Source: Liriodendron chinense
Taxonomy: Eukaryota > Streptophyta > Magnoliopsida > Magnoliales > Magnoliaceae
Assembly: GCA_003013855.2 (NCBI GenBank)
Contig: PVNU02001303.1
Coordinates: 186,001 to 250,000 of the forward strand
Reading direction: 5' to 3'
Length of the DNA: 64,000 nucleotides
The translations under genes were made by a program, and so were the position numbers. Below, in pieces: positions 43,617 through 54,602 of this stretch; the stretch's first letter is position 1, and each line of letters begins with the position of its first letter. The notes under the pieces are model-generated. The model did not search any database, was not told the origin of the DNA, and worked only from the letters and a program-made list of their open reading frames with translations.

Positions 43617-44059
43617 GTGGAGTAAACTATGTGGGGCCCACAGTGATTTACGTATTTTATCCACTCCATCCATCCATCTTAGCAGGTAATTTTAGGTATG
43701 GTGCCCAAAAATGAAGCATATCAAAACCTAAAGTGGACCACACCACAAGTGTGAACTGAATGTCTATCATTGAAAAATTCTAGGACGACACAGAAGTTTT
43801 GGATCAAGCTGATATTTGTGTTTTCCCGTCATCCATATCCATGTGATCTTATGGACAGGTTGGATGACAAATAAAGATCATAGGGGAGCCTGGGAATGGT
43901 GGAAATCATTATTCCCACTGTTTACCATGGCATGGTCTACTTGAGATTTGGATATGCTTAAATTTTGGGCTCAACCACTAAAATGAGCTGAAAAAACATA
44001 AGGACGGAATAGATAAATCACATACATTCTAGGTGGGCCCAACTGAGTTTACTCTACAT
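43617..44059. mobile_element. Foldback (long-TIR) element of the GGGCCCAC family
   Basis: About 443 bp. The left end GTGGAGTAAACTATGTGGGG and the right end (reverse complement GTAGAGTAAACTCAGTTGGG) are inverted repeats. The similarity extends inward for roughly 140 bp per arm: CATTTT/TTTTAG, GCCCAAAAATGAAGCATATC versus GCCCAAAATTTAAGCATATC, and GGACCACACCAC versus AGACCATGCCAT. The centre carries AAGTTTTGGATCAAGCTGAT and ATTTGTGTTTTCCCGTCATCC. No coding frame. I found no convincing target duplication. Confidence 0.7.
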
Positions 44060-44803
44060 GATAAGAGATAAGAGCTAGCGTGCAGAGTTACTCCGCACGC
44101 AATCCAATTCCCATGGTGGGCCCCATACATACTTATTTGTTCAGAAAATAGCAGTCATTAGGTATTTGATTAGACTTGATTCATGGTGTTGATGATTCTG
44201 TCATTTTCATATGCTTGTGTATCTGGAATTGATGGAGCAAACCCGGATGTACGTCGGAGTTACCCGTGGTTGATTTATGTGGATGTATGTTGTGGATGTA
44301 TTTGGCTTATTATTAATAGTTATTTTTTGTCCACAAATGGTAGTATAATAGAATCAGTTAGCCCATTTGGAGATTTCTATATTGCCGAGCATAGATAAAG
44401 TGTGCTTTGGAGGTATAGAAATCTGCCAAATTGTCCTGTTGGACAGTCCAAGGTTGGATAGATTGGAATGTTATCGTTGTTTGTCATTTACATGCTCTGT
44501 ATTAGTTTCGTGCGGTAACTCTCCTATTCTCTCTGGATATGTTTCTTATGTTTAATTCCATTGTCAATTTAATCCACACAATGTGTGGATAGTTGACGTG
44601 AAAATTAAATGTAAGATAAATATATCTGAAGAGATAGGGGGAGATGCTGTCGAAATTTAGGCTTGGGCATTTAAATGGAAATAATGATAGCATTTCAATC
44701 TATCCATCCTTGGATGGGCGACTGATTTTATTATATTATCATTTAGTTGCAAATTAGATGACGAACATGATACTTGTGATTAAGAGTAGTTGATTGATGT
44801 TGA

Positions 44804-45642
44804 TGTTGAGCGGGGGTCCCTGGAAGGTGGGAACCGCGGTTTAGACCATGATGATGAAGCTGTCCTGTTCCTATGGACAGCAATATGGGTGGCCTGGCCA
44901 TTTGGACAGGCCCGTGTTTATGTATTAGCTCGAAATTAATGGAGCAGACTCGGATGTGCGTCGGAGCTATCCGGGTGTTGAGCGGGGGTCCCTGGAAGGT
45001 GGGAACCGCTGTTATGACCATGATGATGAAGCTGTCCATTTCCTATGGACAGCAATATGGGTGGCCTGGCCATTTGGACAGGCCTGTGTTTATGTATTAG
45101 CTCGAAATTAATGGAGCAGACCCGGATGTGCGTCAGAGCTATCCGGGTGTTGAGCGGGGGTCCCTGGAAGGTGGGAACCGCTGTTATGACCATGATGATG
45201 AAGCTGTCCATTTCCTATGGACAGCAATATGGGTGGCCTGGCCATTTGGACAGGCCCGTATTTATATATTAGCTCGAAATTAATGGAGCAAACCCGGATG
45301 TGCGTCGGAGCTATCCGGGTGTTGAGCGGGGGTCCCTGGAAGGTGGGAACCGCTGTTATGACCATGATGATGAAGCTGTCCATTTCCTATGGACAGCAAT
45401 ATGGGTGGCCTGGCCATTTGGACAGGCCCGTATTTATATATTAGCTCGAAATTAATGGAGCAAACCCGGATGTGCGTCGGAGCTATCCGGGTGTTGAGCG
45501 GGGGTCCCTGGAAGGTGGGAACCGCTGTTATGACCATGATGATGAAGCTGTCCATTTCCTATGGACAGCAATATGGGTGGCCCGGCCATTTGGACAGGCC
45601 CGCTTTGTGTGGAGCAGACCCGGATGTGCGTCGGAGCTATCC
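44804..45642. repeat. 172-bp tandem repeat, about 4.9 units
   Basis: Units begin TGTTGAGCGGGGGTCCCTGG and contain GCTGTCC.TTTCCTATGGACAGC, a small inverted repeat (GCTGTCC/GGACAGC), and GGAGCAGACCCGGATGTGCG. Copies are nearly identical; the last is shortened. A diverged single phrase (GGAGCAAACCCGGATGTACG) at about 44236 may be the founder. Confidence 0.95.
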
Positions 45643-45654
45643 TTAAGTTGCTTG

Positions 45655-47890
45655 AGTCTCCAAGACCTACACCCTAAACCCGAAACCATAAACCTAAAAC
45701 TAAAACCTATAAGCTACGGCTAAACCGAAACCTAAACTCAATTCATCTAACTCTAAACCTAGACCCAAACTCGAAAACCTAACCCTAAACCCGATCCCGA
45801 ACCCGAAACTATAAACCAATGCGTAAACCTAATCCTAATCTCAAATCACCTAACCTAAACCTACACCAATTCCTAAATACATTCACCTAACCTAAACCTT
45901 GACCCAAACACGAAAACCTAACCCGAAACCCGATCCCGAACCCGAAAATCTCAACCTATGCCTAAACCTAATCCTAATCTCAAATCACCTAAACTAAACC
46001 TACACCTATTCCTAAATACATTCTCCTTACCTAAACCTTGACCCAAACACGAAAACCAAACCCGAAACCCGATCCCGAACCCGCAAATCTAAACCTATGC
46101 CCTAAACCTAATCCTTAACTCATGTCACCTAAACTAAACCTACACCTATTCCTAAATCCATTCACCTAACCTAAACCTAGACCCAAACTCGAAAACCAAA
46201 CCCGAAACCTGATCCTGAACACGAAAATCTAAACCTATGCCCTAAACCTAATCCTAAACTCATGTCACCTAAACTAAACCTACACCTATTCCTAAATCCA
46301 TTCACCTAACCTAAACCTAGACCCAAACACGAGAACCAAACCCGAAACCCGATCCCGAACCCGCAAATCCAAACCTATGCCCTAAACCTAATCCTAAACT
46401 CATGTCACCTAACCTAAACCTACACCTATTCCTAAATCCATTCACCTAACCTAAACCTTGACCCAAACACGAAAACGCGACCCTAAACCCGATCCCGAAC
46501 CCAAAAATCCAAACCTATGCCCTAAACCTAATCCTTAACTCATGTCACCTAACCTAAACCTACACCTATTCCTAAATCCATTCACCTTACCTAAACCTTG
46601 ACCCAAACACGAGAACCAAACCCGAAACCCGATCCCGAACCCGCAAATCCAAACCTATGCCCTAAACCTAATCCTAAACTCATGTCACCTAAACTAAACC
46701 TACACCTATTCCTAAATCCATTCACCTAACCTAAACCTAGACCCAAACTCGAAAACCAAACCCGAAACCCGATCCCAAACCCGAAAATCTAAACCTATGC
46801 CCTAAACCTAATCCTAAACTCATGTCACCTAAAGTAAAACCTAGTCCTAAACTCATGTCACCTAAACTAAACCTACACCTATTCCTAAATCCATTCACAT
46901 AACCTAAACCTAGACCCAAACTCGAAAACCAAACCCTAAACCCGATCCCGAACCCAAAAATCCAAACCTATGCCCTAAACCTAATCCTAAACTCATGTCA
47001 CCTAACCTAAACCTACACCTATTCCTAAATCCATTCACCTTACCTAAACCTTGACCCAAACACGAGAAGCAAACCCGAAACCCGATCCCGAACCCGCAAA
47101 TCCAAACCTATGCCCTAAACCTAATCCTAAACTCATGTCACCTAAACTAAACCTACACCTATTCCTAAATCCATTCACCTAACCTAAACCTAGACCCAAA
47201 CTCGAAAACCAAACCCGAAACCCGATCCCGAACCCGAAAATCTAAACCTATGCCCTAAACCTAATCCTAAACTCATGTCACCTAAAGTAAAACCTAATCC
47301 TAAACTCATGTCACCTAAACTAAACCTAAACCTATTCCTAAATCCATTCACCTAACCTAGACCTTTACCCAAACACGAAAACCAAACCTGAAACCCGATC
47401 CCGAACCCGCAAATCTAAACCTATGCCCTAAACCTAATCCTAATCTCAAATCACCTTACCTAAACCTACACCAATTCCTAAATACATTCACCTAACCTAA
47501 ACCTTGACCCAAACACAAAAACCTAACCCGAAACCAGATCCCGAACCCGAAAATCTCAACCTATGCCTAAACCTAATCCTAAACTCAAATCACCTAAAGT
47601 AAACCTACACCTATTCCTAAATACATTCACCTTACCTAAACCTTTACCCAAACACGAAAAGTAAATCCGAAACCCGATCCCGAACCCGCAAATCTAAACC
47701 TATGCCCTAAACCTAATCCTAAGCTCATGTCACCTAAACTAAACCTACACCTATTCCTAAATCCATTCACCTAGCCTAAACTTAGACCCAAACTCGGCAA
47801 CCTAACCCTAAACCCGATCCCGAACCCGAAAATCTCAACCTATGACTAAACCTAATCCTAAACTCAAATCACCTAAACTAAACCTGACTT
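45655..47890. repeat. 140-bp tandem repeat rich in CCTAAACC, about 15 units
   Basis: Units share CCTATGCCCTAAACCTAATC, CTCATGTCACCTAAACTAAA, CCATTCACCTAACC and AACCCGATCCCGAACCCG. Landmark starts at 46234, 46374, 46514, 46654 and 46794 give a 140-bp period. A 33-bp insertion appears near 46834 and again near 47287. The words CCCTAAA/CCTAAACC resemble the plant telomere repeat but the array is not telomeric. It ends just before the transposase exon acceptor at 47907. Confidence 0.93.
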
Positions 47891-47909
47891 TAATCTTTGC
47901 ATTGTAGAT

Positions 47910-49586
47910 ATGGATAAGAGTTGGATGCAAGCTAAGAATCGGTTTGGCCCAGAGTATAAAGAAGGTGTTAAGGAGTTCATGGAATTTGCCAGATATCGGG
48001 CAGATTCAGGTAATAGAATTAGGTGTCCATGCCGAAAATGCAAGAACATGATTCACAAGACATTGGACAAAGTGGAAGATGATTTGTTCATAGTTGGGAT
48101 TGACCAGGGTTACACTTGGTGGATTCATCATGGTGAAGACTTTCACCAAAGAGTTGAGGCCACTGAAGTCCTTGCTGACCCAATTGTGCCTAATGACGAG
48201 GATGAAGATGTTGACGATATGCAAGATATCATTGGGGATGTGTTAAGGGGAACAATTGCGAATACTGATTTTGCAGCGACAAGTACTAGCCAGGATATTC
48301 CTCCTATGGGTGATGCCGAATCAGAAAAGTTTAGTAGGTTGTTGAGGGATGCGCAACGTCCACTCTATCCAGGGTGTCGGAACTTCTCCAAGTTGAATTT
48401 CCTTACAAGGTTACTTCATTTGAAAACAATAAATCGTTGGAGTAACAAATCGTTCGACATGTTACTTGGCTTGTTGAAAGAAGTATTACCTGAAGGTGAG
48501 ACATTGCCTAAGTCTCATTACGAGGCAAAATCCTTAATACGAGACTTGGGCCTTGGTTACATCCTCATACATGCATGTATAAATGATTGTGTATTGTATT
48601 GGAAAGAACATGAAAATGTTGAGGAGTGTCCACAATGTGGAGAGTCTAGGTGGAAATATGACGAAGCTAAGCATAAGAAAATTCCACAAAAGGTGTTAAG
48701 GTGCTTTCCATTGAAACCCAGATTACAAAGATTATTTACGTCGAGCAAGACGGCTGAAGATATGAGGTGGCATAAGGAGAAACGCGTTCATGATGATAAT
48801 ACATTGAGGCATCCCGCTAACTCTGAAGCCTGGCAACATTTTGATAAGCAATATGACTGGTTTGCAGAGGATTCTCGCAATGTTCGGCTAGGTCTTGCAA
48901 GTGATGGTTTTAATCCATTTGGTAATATGAGTAGCTCGTACAGTATGTGGCCAGTGAAACTTATGCCCTACAATTTACTTCTTTGGTTGTGTATGAAGGA
49001 ATCATTTTTTATGATGTCGTTGCTTATTCCTGGACCTAAGTCATCGGGGAATGACATTGATGTGTATCTCCGACCGTTAGTAGATGAGTTAAACGAGTTG
49101 TGGAGTCAAGGTGTCCAGACGTATGACACTTTTGCAGAACAGACGTTTCGATTGCATGCAGCGGTCTTGTGGACAATAAATGACTTCCCTGCATATGGGA
49201 ATTTGTCTGGGTGGAGCACGAAGGGAAAGTTGGCCTGTCCTACATGTAGTACTGAGACTTGTTCATTGTCATTGAAGCATGGTAAAAAAACGTGTTATAT
49301 GGGCCATCGTGGCTTCCTTCCAAGGGATCATAGTTGGCGCAGGAAGACGGTAATCTTTGATGGCAAACAAGTTCATAGGCCACCACCGAAAGAACTATCT
49401 GCAGAAGATGTGTTACAACAGCTGAGTAATATTGAAGAAGTTAGATTTGGTAAGGCACCGCACTTGAAGAAGAGAAAACGTACAGTATTGGAGTACAACT
49501 GGAGGAAGAAGAGCATTTTTTTTAGTTGCCTTATTGGAGTCATCCTCATATATGTTTTACAAGTCATGATTTTTTTCCTGAATTGA
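47910..49586 (+). pseudogene. CACTA transposase TNP2-like, C-terminally broken
   Basis: ATG at 47910 follows an acceptor (GCATTGTAG, ending 47907). Residues 3-75: the transposase-associated domain (MQAKNRFGPEYKEGVKEFME, IRCPCRKC, HHGEDF). Residues about 195-480: Transposase_21/TNP2 core (ECPQCGESRWKYDE, WHKEKRVHD, LASDGFNPFGNMSSSYSMWP, LLIPGPKSSGNDIDVYLRPL, FPAYGNLSGWSTKGKLACPT, GHRGFLPRDHSWRR). At about 49515 the family sequence KKSIFFELPYW is disrupted by loss of one G, and the frame runs to TGA at 49584. The usual C-terminal half (hundreds of residues in full-length TNP2) is missing. It would cut and rejoin CACTA ends; this copy is probably defective. Confidence 0.88.
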
Positions 49587-49627
49587 CTTGTTTATAATCT
49601 ACATTTACAGTTAAGTCACTTCTGATC

Positions 49628-50008
49628 ATGTCCTCCACAAACTGGAGCGTAGCGGAAGCACGCAGCATACCTCATCAGCTGTTGCGGATGGACTTTTCGG
49701 CCCTATATTCTTCTGGTAGGGCCAAAGAGATACCCGGTCTGGTCGAGAAATGTAGGGAGGAAGACGATGACTCAGATAAAAGATTATACAATCTCAAAGA
49801 AATTTCGGACCTAATTGAGGAATATAACCGCGGAAAACTTCATATGGAAGATGCGACATTATCACTTGCACATCTGAATGGAGTCCCGAGAGATCAGATT
49901 TCTCCTATTGTGACTGGCATGTTGGCTGTAACAATGTCGAGTGCTTCATACAACTTGACATATACATCTGCAGCGTACAATAACTTACGCAGGGAGTATT
50001 TCGGATAG
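49628..50008 (+). CDS. Unidentified CACTA internal frame (126 aa)
   Basis: Open from ATG 49628 to TAG after YNNLRREYFG. I do not recognise it. It is charged and probably helical (VEKCREEDDDSDKRLYNLKE, ISDLIEEYNRGKLHMEDATL) with a C-terminal segment SYNLTYTSAAYNNLRRE. An acceptor-like TTTACAG lies just upstream (about 49611). It sits between the truncated TNP2 and the TNPA-like gene. It could be a captured host exon, a divergent piece of the transposase 3' part, or a CACTA accessory protein. Confidence 0.4.
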   Translation: MSSTNWSVAEARSIPHQLLRMDFSALYSSGRAKEIPGLVEKCREEDDDSDKRLYNLKEISDLIEEYNRGKLHMEDATLSLAHLNGVPRDQISPIVTGMLAVTMSSASYNLTYTSAAYNNLRREYFG

Positions 50009-50259
50009 TTGATCCGAAGTTGATTTGTATTATAATGAAATATATGTATTTAATATAGAATGACAATGTGTAATGGATTTTTCAACTTTTATATTCTGTT
50101 TACAGTTTTATTATATTCTGCTTGCATTATAGTGTAATGGTCTAATCATATTTTTATCATCTCTCTAAGCATAAGCACAAATTCACTCTACAATGATGTT
50201 CATAAACTTGCATTGACATTGTTTAAATTTATAAGTTTGTATTTCAGATATATTCAGTC

Positions 50260-51925
50260 ATGGCACCAGGTGGGAGATCAGGTCTTTCGCGCACTGGATC
50301 TACCCCTTCCACCCGTGATGCGACGCAGACAGCATCGACGTCGCACGGTGCATCACAGTCATCTGATCCTTCAGTTCAGCATACACCGGGCACTGCATGT
50401 AAGTCTAGACATTTATTTAGTGATTTCTGTTTATATTGTTACTTACATATATCTTTTCGCAACAGCATCTTCTACCAGCCGACGAGGACGTGTACCCACG
50501 CGTGGGTTAGTTTTAGAGCAACTTACGCGTGAGGGTAGGGTGGCGGTAGAGTTCCCACTGGACTGCCTTAGACCTGTTGGGGACAGTGCCAGACTGTTTA
50601 CGTCTGAGGTCGGTGTCCTATGCCGATCTCTGATCCCCGCCACACCCCCCGTTGGACTGAAGTGACAGATGATGTGCGACAGCTCATCCGTCAGCGCCTT
50701 CAGGTAAAGTTTAGTAAATTGAAATTTTCTTTTGTGAAAGTTCATTTATGGTTAAGTCTTATTGTTAATAAGTTTATTCCCTTAATTTATTATTTACGAA
50801 ACTGCAGGATAAATTTGACTTCGAATTGAATGTTCCCTACATTTCTCATGCCGTCGACGATATGATTAGAGAGCGGTTCAAGGAGTACCGCGGAGAGTTG
50901 CACCAGCGGTACAAGCGGTGTAGGACACACGATGAGGCCGTACTGTCCGCACCGCCACACGTTACTACAGACTACTGGCGGATACTCTGCGAGAGATTTT
51001 CGTCGGAGGCTTTTCAGGTAATATTTACATGTACGATTTCTTAAGGTAACAATTAAATTCGCAATTAATAGAAATGTATTTTGTATAATGTGTTCAGAAG
51101 AGGAGTAGAATAAATTCTGCGAACAGGGAAAAGTTATAAGTGAACCACGTAGCTGGTTCAAAGTCATTTGTACGACATCGTTACGACATGGTAAGAAATT
51201 ATTGACGATTATTAAGTTAATATATTATTTTGATTGGCATTAATTATAAGTCTTTTTTCATTTCGATTGCGCGGCGAGATTCCGTCACCGGCCAGGAGCC
51301 TGGACCAATAGACCTCTACAGAGGGACTCACTGTCGGCAGGCGACGGGATCTTGGGTTCATCCTAAAGCCAGTGAGCATTGGGTAAAAATCTTTACTTTG
51401 TAAATTTTAATTGCGCATTGATTGATAATAATGTCATTCATGTCATTTTTTATGAAATTTCATATCTTTTCATTACAGGCGGCGAAGGAAACCATACGCA
51501 GTCAACCCACTCCCGATGGTAGTCAGCGGAGTGAGCCAGAAATCCTGAGTGAGGTGCTTGGCACCCGTTCTGGATATGTGCGTGGGCTTGGCCATGGTGC
51601 CAAGCTCATGGCACAAACTAGAGCTGGCTCCAGCCGATCCGTAGCTGGTGAGAGCGCTCAACGCCGAGCTGATATCGCAGAGAGAGAGAGAGAGGTTCAA
51701 CAGCTACGGGTCGTTGTCGATGAGATTCGAGAGCAGCTGGAGAGGCAGAGAGAGGAGCAGAGGCGTAGGGAGGAGGAGGAGAGGCGACGGGAAGAGCAGG
51801 AGAGGAGGATCGAGGAGTTGCGGCAGGAGCGGCAAGAGCATGAGCGACGGATGCAGGAGATGTTTCAGGCTCTCGCTGCACGCCTTGGCGCCGATGCCCT
51901 GCCACCTCCGCCTTCATCTTCCTGA
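50260..51925 (+). pseudogene. TNPA-like CACTA protein (Transposase_24 type), six exons
   Basis: Predicted exons: 50260-50398, 50466-50703, 50808-51017, 51098-51190, about 51272-51382, and 51479-51925. Residues include SSTSRRGRVPTRGLVLEQLT, TEVTDDVRQLIRQRLQ, DKFDFELNVPYISHAVDDMI, YWRILCERFSSEAFQ and VAGSKSFVRHRYDM, the Transposase_24 pattern of plant En/Spm elements. The last exon ends in a long Arg/Glu coiled coil and PPPPSSS. Defects: an extra C near 50646 (frameshift), a TAA in exon 4 (51138-51140), and no clear AG before exon 5. The family protein binds subterminal motifs and assists transposition. Confidence 0.8.
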
Positions 51926-52147
51926 TTATTTTTTTTAATATACGACTTTTAACTTGTATGTATTTGTGTGTGGATGAATATTGTTTGTTTGTGGATGTGG
52001 AATGGATTATTTGTGTATGGATGGTGTAGTTTCTGTTTATTCGTATGTTTGTGGATGTGAATAGGAGAAAAATGTATAGGTTTCTTTACAGGTGTATATC
52101 AGGAATTTTCCTGAATTTTGAAAACAAATGAAACCGAGACAGGAAAA

Positions 52148-52570
52148 ACTTTTACCGACGAAATAATTCGTAGGTAAAAACATGTAAAAAAAATTTACCG
52201 ACGAATTTTTTCGTCGGTAATAAAAACTGGCATATTTCGTCGGTAAAAATATGCCAGTTTTTATTACCGACGAAAAAATTCGTCGGTAAAAATTTTTTAC
52301 ATGTTTTTACCTACGAAATATTTCGTCGGTAAAAGTTTTTTCACCGACGTATCATTTTCATTTCCGACAAAAATTCATATGTTTTCCCGACGAATATTTT
52401 TGTCGGTAATGGTTTTATTATTACCTACGAAAAATTATTTCGTCGGTGAAAACCTTTACCGACGGCCTTTCTGCGATGATGTTAGCCGCGAAAAATTTCG
52501 TCGGGAAAAAGATTTCCCGACGAAATTTTACTGATTACTGACGAAATCATTCGTCGGTAAAAATGGAATT
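52148..52570. repeat. CACTA right subterminal repeats with long hairpin
   Basis: Dense TTTACCGACGAAA/TTTCGTCGGTAAA motifs. Inside, 52150-52235 and 52249-52334 form inverted arms of about 86 bp with few mismatches around the loop TTCGTCGGTAAAA. Confidence 0.88.
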
Positions 52571-52583
52571 TCTTGTAGTGTGC

Positions 52584-53288
52584 AGACTCTCCACGACGAC
52601 TTCCGTCCTCTCCCACGACGTCCCTTGGCTTCTATGATACCCTAGGAAGAGTCCCTAGGTGTTCATTTATAGCGAGGACGCTTGGTTGCGTCGGAATCTT
52701 CTAGAAACCGCGTAAGGTTACGCAGTCCGCAGCAATTTTCAGAACCAGAAATAGAAATTTCCTTATTTTCTGCATGGCCGACTGGTCGGACGACCGGTCG
52801 GACTGGTCTGGCCGACCGATCACGACCGGTCGGATCTGTATTTTAACAGTCCAGGGAGTACACAGAGAGGGCTAACCGGTTGGCCGACCGGTCACGACCG
52901 GTTGGCCGACCGGTCACGACCGGTCGGGCTAAAGTGGGCATTGTTCCAGCGAGCTCAGCAGAAAGCACCGACCGGTCAAGACCGGTTGGACCAACTGGTC
53001 CTTCTTCCAGTGGTTTCCAAGGGTGTGGCCGACCGGTCGGACTAGCTGTTCTTCTTCTTTTTCTTCTTTTCTTTATTCTCTTTTCTTCCTCTTTCTTCTT
53101 CCTTCTTTGGTCCACCTTGGATCTTCATTCAAAGGTTCTAAATGGACCCTTTTTGGTCTCCAATTGAGTGAAGTCTGCTCTCATCCCTACAATCACAAAA
53201 CATGCGTTAGATGGGCCTTTTAAACATGAGAACCATGCATATAATATGATGTAGTAGGCTATGCAATGTATAAATTGGAGGTTCAACA
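52584..53288 (-). repeat. 3' LTR of the Athila-like element, right piece
   Basis: Continues the LTR after the CACTA insertion and matches 58769-59413. TATA box on the minus strand near 52666-52674 (plus-strand TTTATAGCG). Palindrome cluster at about 52788-53040. Confidence 0.9.
52788..53040. promoter_or_regulatory. Palindrome cluster in the Athila-like U3
   Basis: Repeated GGCCGACCGGTCACGACCGG units and variants (with T or A in the centre) on both strands. The core differs from the gag-only Copia palindrome by one base (CACG for CATG). The homologous cluster in the other LTR is at 58964-59166. A spacer contains AACAGTCCAGG, also seen in the Copia family U3. Confidence 0.8.
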
Positions 53289-53300
53289 CACCCCCCAACC

Positions 53301-54602
53301 AGCTTTTTTGCTAGTCTCAAGCAAAACATGCGTGAAACAATTTCAAACCTCCAAACCAACTCTCCTTCAGAAACCATGTTTCTATCCATTCCAAGACATA
53401 CAAGTATAAAATTTGGAGAAATTAGGTGATAGAAGTTGAAACCTTAAACTCTCAAAGCATAATAAGTGTCTACATGAAATTCCCGCTGATTGATTGATAC
53501 ATAGAAGAACTCGAACAAAATTCAACCTAGTGTGCATAGTGAAAGTTCATCTCATGAATTTTTGGGATTATCTTCTTCATAGATCAACCAAACTATAGAT
53601 CTCAAGGTGCACAGAGTAACAACAAGCCAATGACAGAAATTTGCCTTACCGTCCTTTCAACGGCTTTCACACAATGTCCCATTTCCGGCTTTGGTTACGG
53701 GTAGACCATCCCCCGGTTGGTAATAGGTAGCCCTTTTTGAAATTTTTCACCATTTTTCCATCATTCCCAATTTCATCCTTCCTTTTCCTTTTTCTTTTAA
53801 ATTAGATAGGATTTTTAGAAATCCATATCTTTCGTTATTTTCCCATGGACAAGGATGGACAAAGTACCCCGGCTTGGTTTTTCAACACCTTTAAATCAAA
53901 GTCTAGCTAATCCACAAATCGCATAATCCTTTCAATCCATTAGAATCGTGTAATGTGATCTAGGTGTAAAGGTGTTCAAATGTTCTATCAATCACAACAA
54001 TAGGGGAAATCACATATAAAACCATTATGTTCGGAGAAATTCAAGACTTACAACATCACACACTTCGTATCTCCTCTTCTTATACTCATAGCATCTCGAA
54101 TGCAAAGAAACAAGGTTTTCTAAAAGAGTTTTGAAATTTTAGAAAATCCAAAAAAATTTGCGCATATGAGGCTCGAAATGTTGCATCATGCTAGATGAAG
54201 GATCTCATCTCACCCCCCAACCAAACCTTGCATTGTCCTCAATGTAACAAAAAATGTGCAATGAGCATGATCATGAGAGCAACGGTGAAAATTAAGAGAG
54301 TGAGAACAATAATACCTGAGAGAGTCAATCATGGAAGTCTACAACTCAACAACTAAAGCTACTAAAACAGTAAAACTAAATAAAACTAAACCTAATCTAC
54401 GGAAAGCAATAAAGATAACTAACCCGTCCTTGTAAAAAGAGGATCTCCATCATACTAGGAGATCGATTATCATTATAACATCCAAAAGGACAAAGTTGAG
54501 CAGGATCATCAAGTGGTGTAACAAATTTTTCAGTAGAACTAACCACCATCCTGCTTTGGAAAGTACATTGGTGACATCAACCAGTCTAGCCCATTGAAAA
54601 TC
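53301..54602 (-). other. Non-coding 3' internal region of the Athila-like element
   Basis: AT-rich and without any RT, RNase H or integrase trace. A second polypurine-like tract (minus-strand TTGGTTGGGGGGTGAG) lies at 54209-54224, similar to the one next to the LTR. Confidence 0.65.

Larger units (their letters stand above)
42429..52580 (+). mobile_element. CACTA (En/Spm-type) DNA transposon
   Basis: Termini CACTACAAGAAA (42429) and TTTCTTGTAGTG (ending 52580) are the canonical CACTA inverted repeats. The 3-bp duplication is TGA/TGC (42426-42428 and 52581-52583). The uninterrupted partner LTR reads GGGTTGCAGAC, showing TGC as the original site. Subterminal regions carry many TTTACCGACGAAA motifs in both orientations. 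The inside encodes a TNP2-like transposase, an unidentified frame and a TNPA-like protein, all with defects. Total 10,152 bp. Confidence 0.95.

Noticed and set aside
43015..43669. Frames with repeated LWGPPSLSTACGAH-type words in the CACTA element
   Set aside because: Translation of the 28-29-bp tandem repeat and GC-rich leader; present on both strands.
44743..45646. Series of near-identical 75-91-residue frames
   Set aside because: By-products of the 172-bp tandem repeat, present on both strands at the same spacing.
45655..47890. True telomere tract
   Set aside because: CCCTAAA words are scattered inside a 140-bp unit, not a head-to-tail heptamer array. The array lies inside a CACTA element.
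50790..51167. 125-codon minus-strand frame opposite the TNPA-like exons
   Set aside because: It is the antisense of exons with clear splice sites and Transposase_24 motifs on the plus strand.
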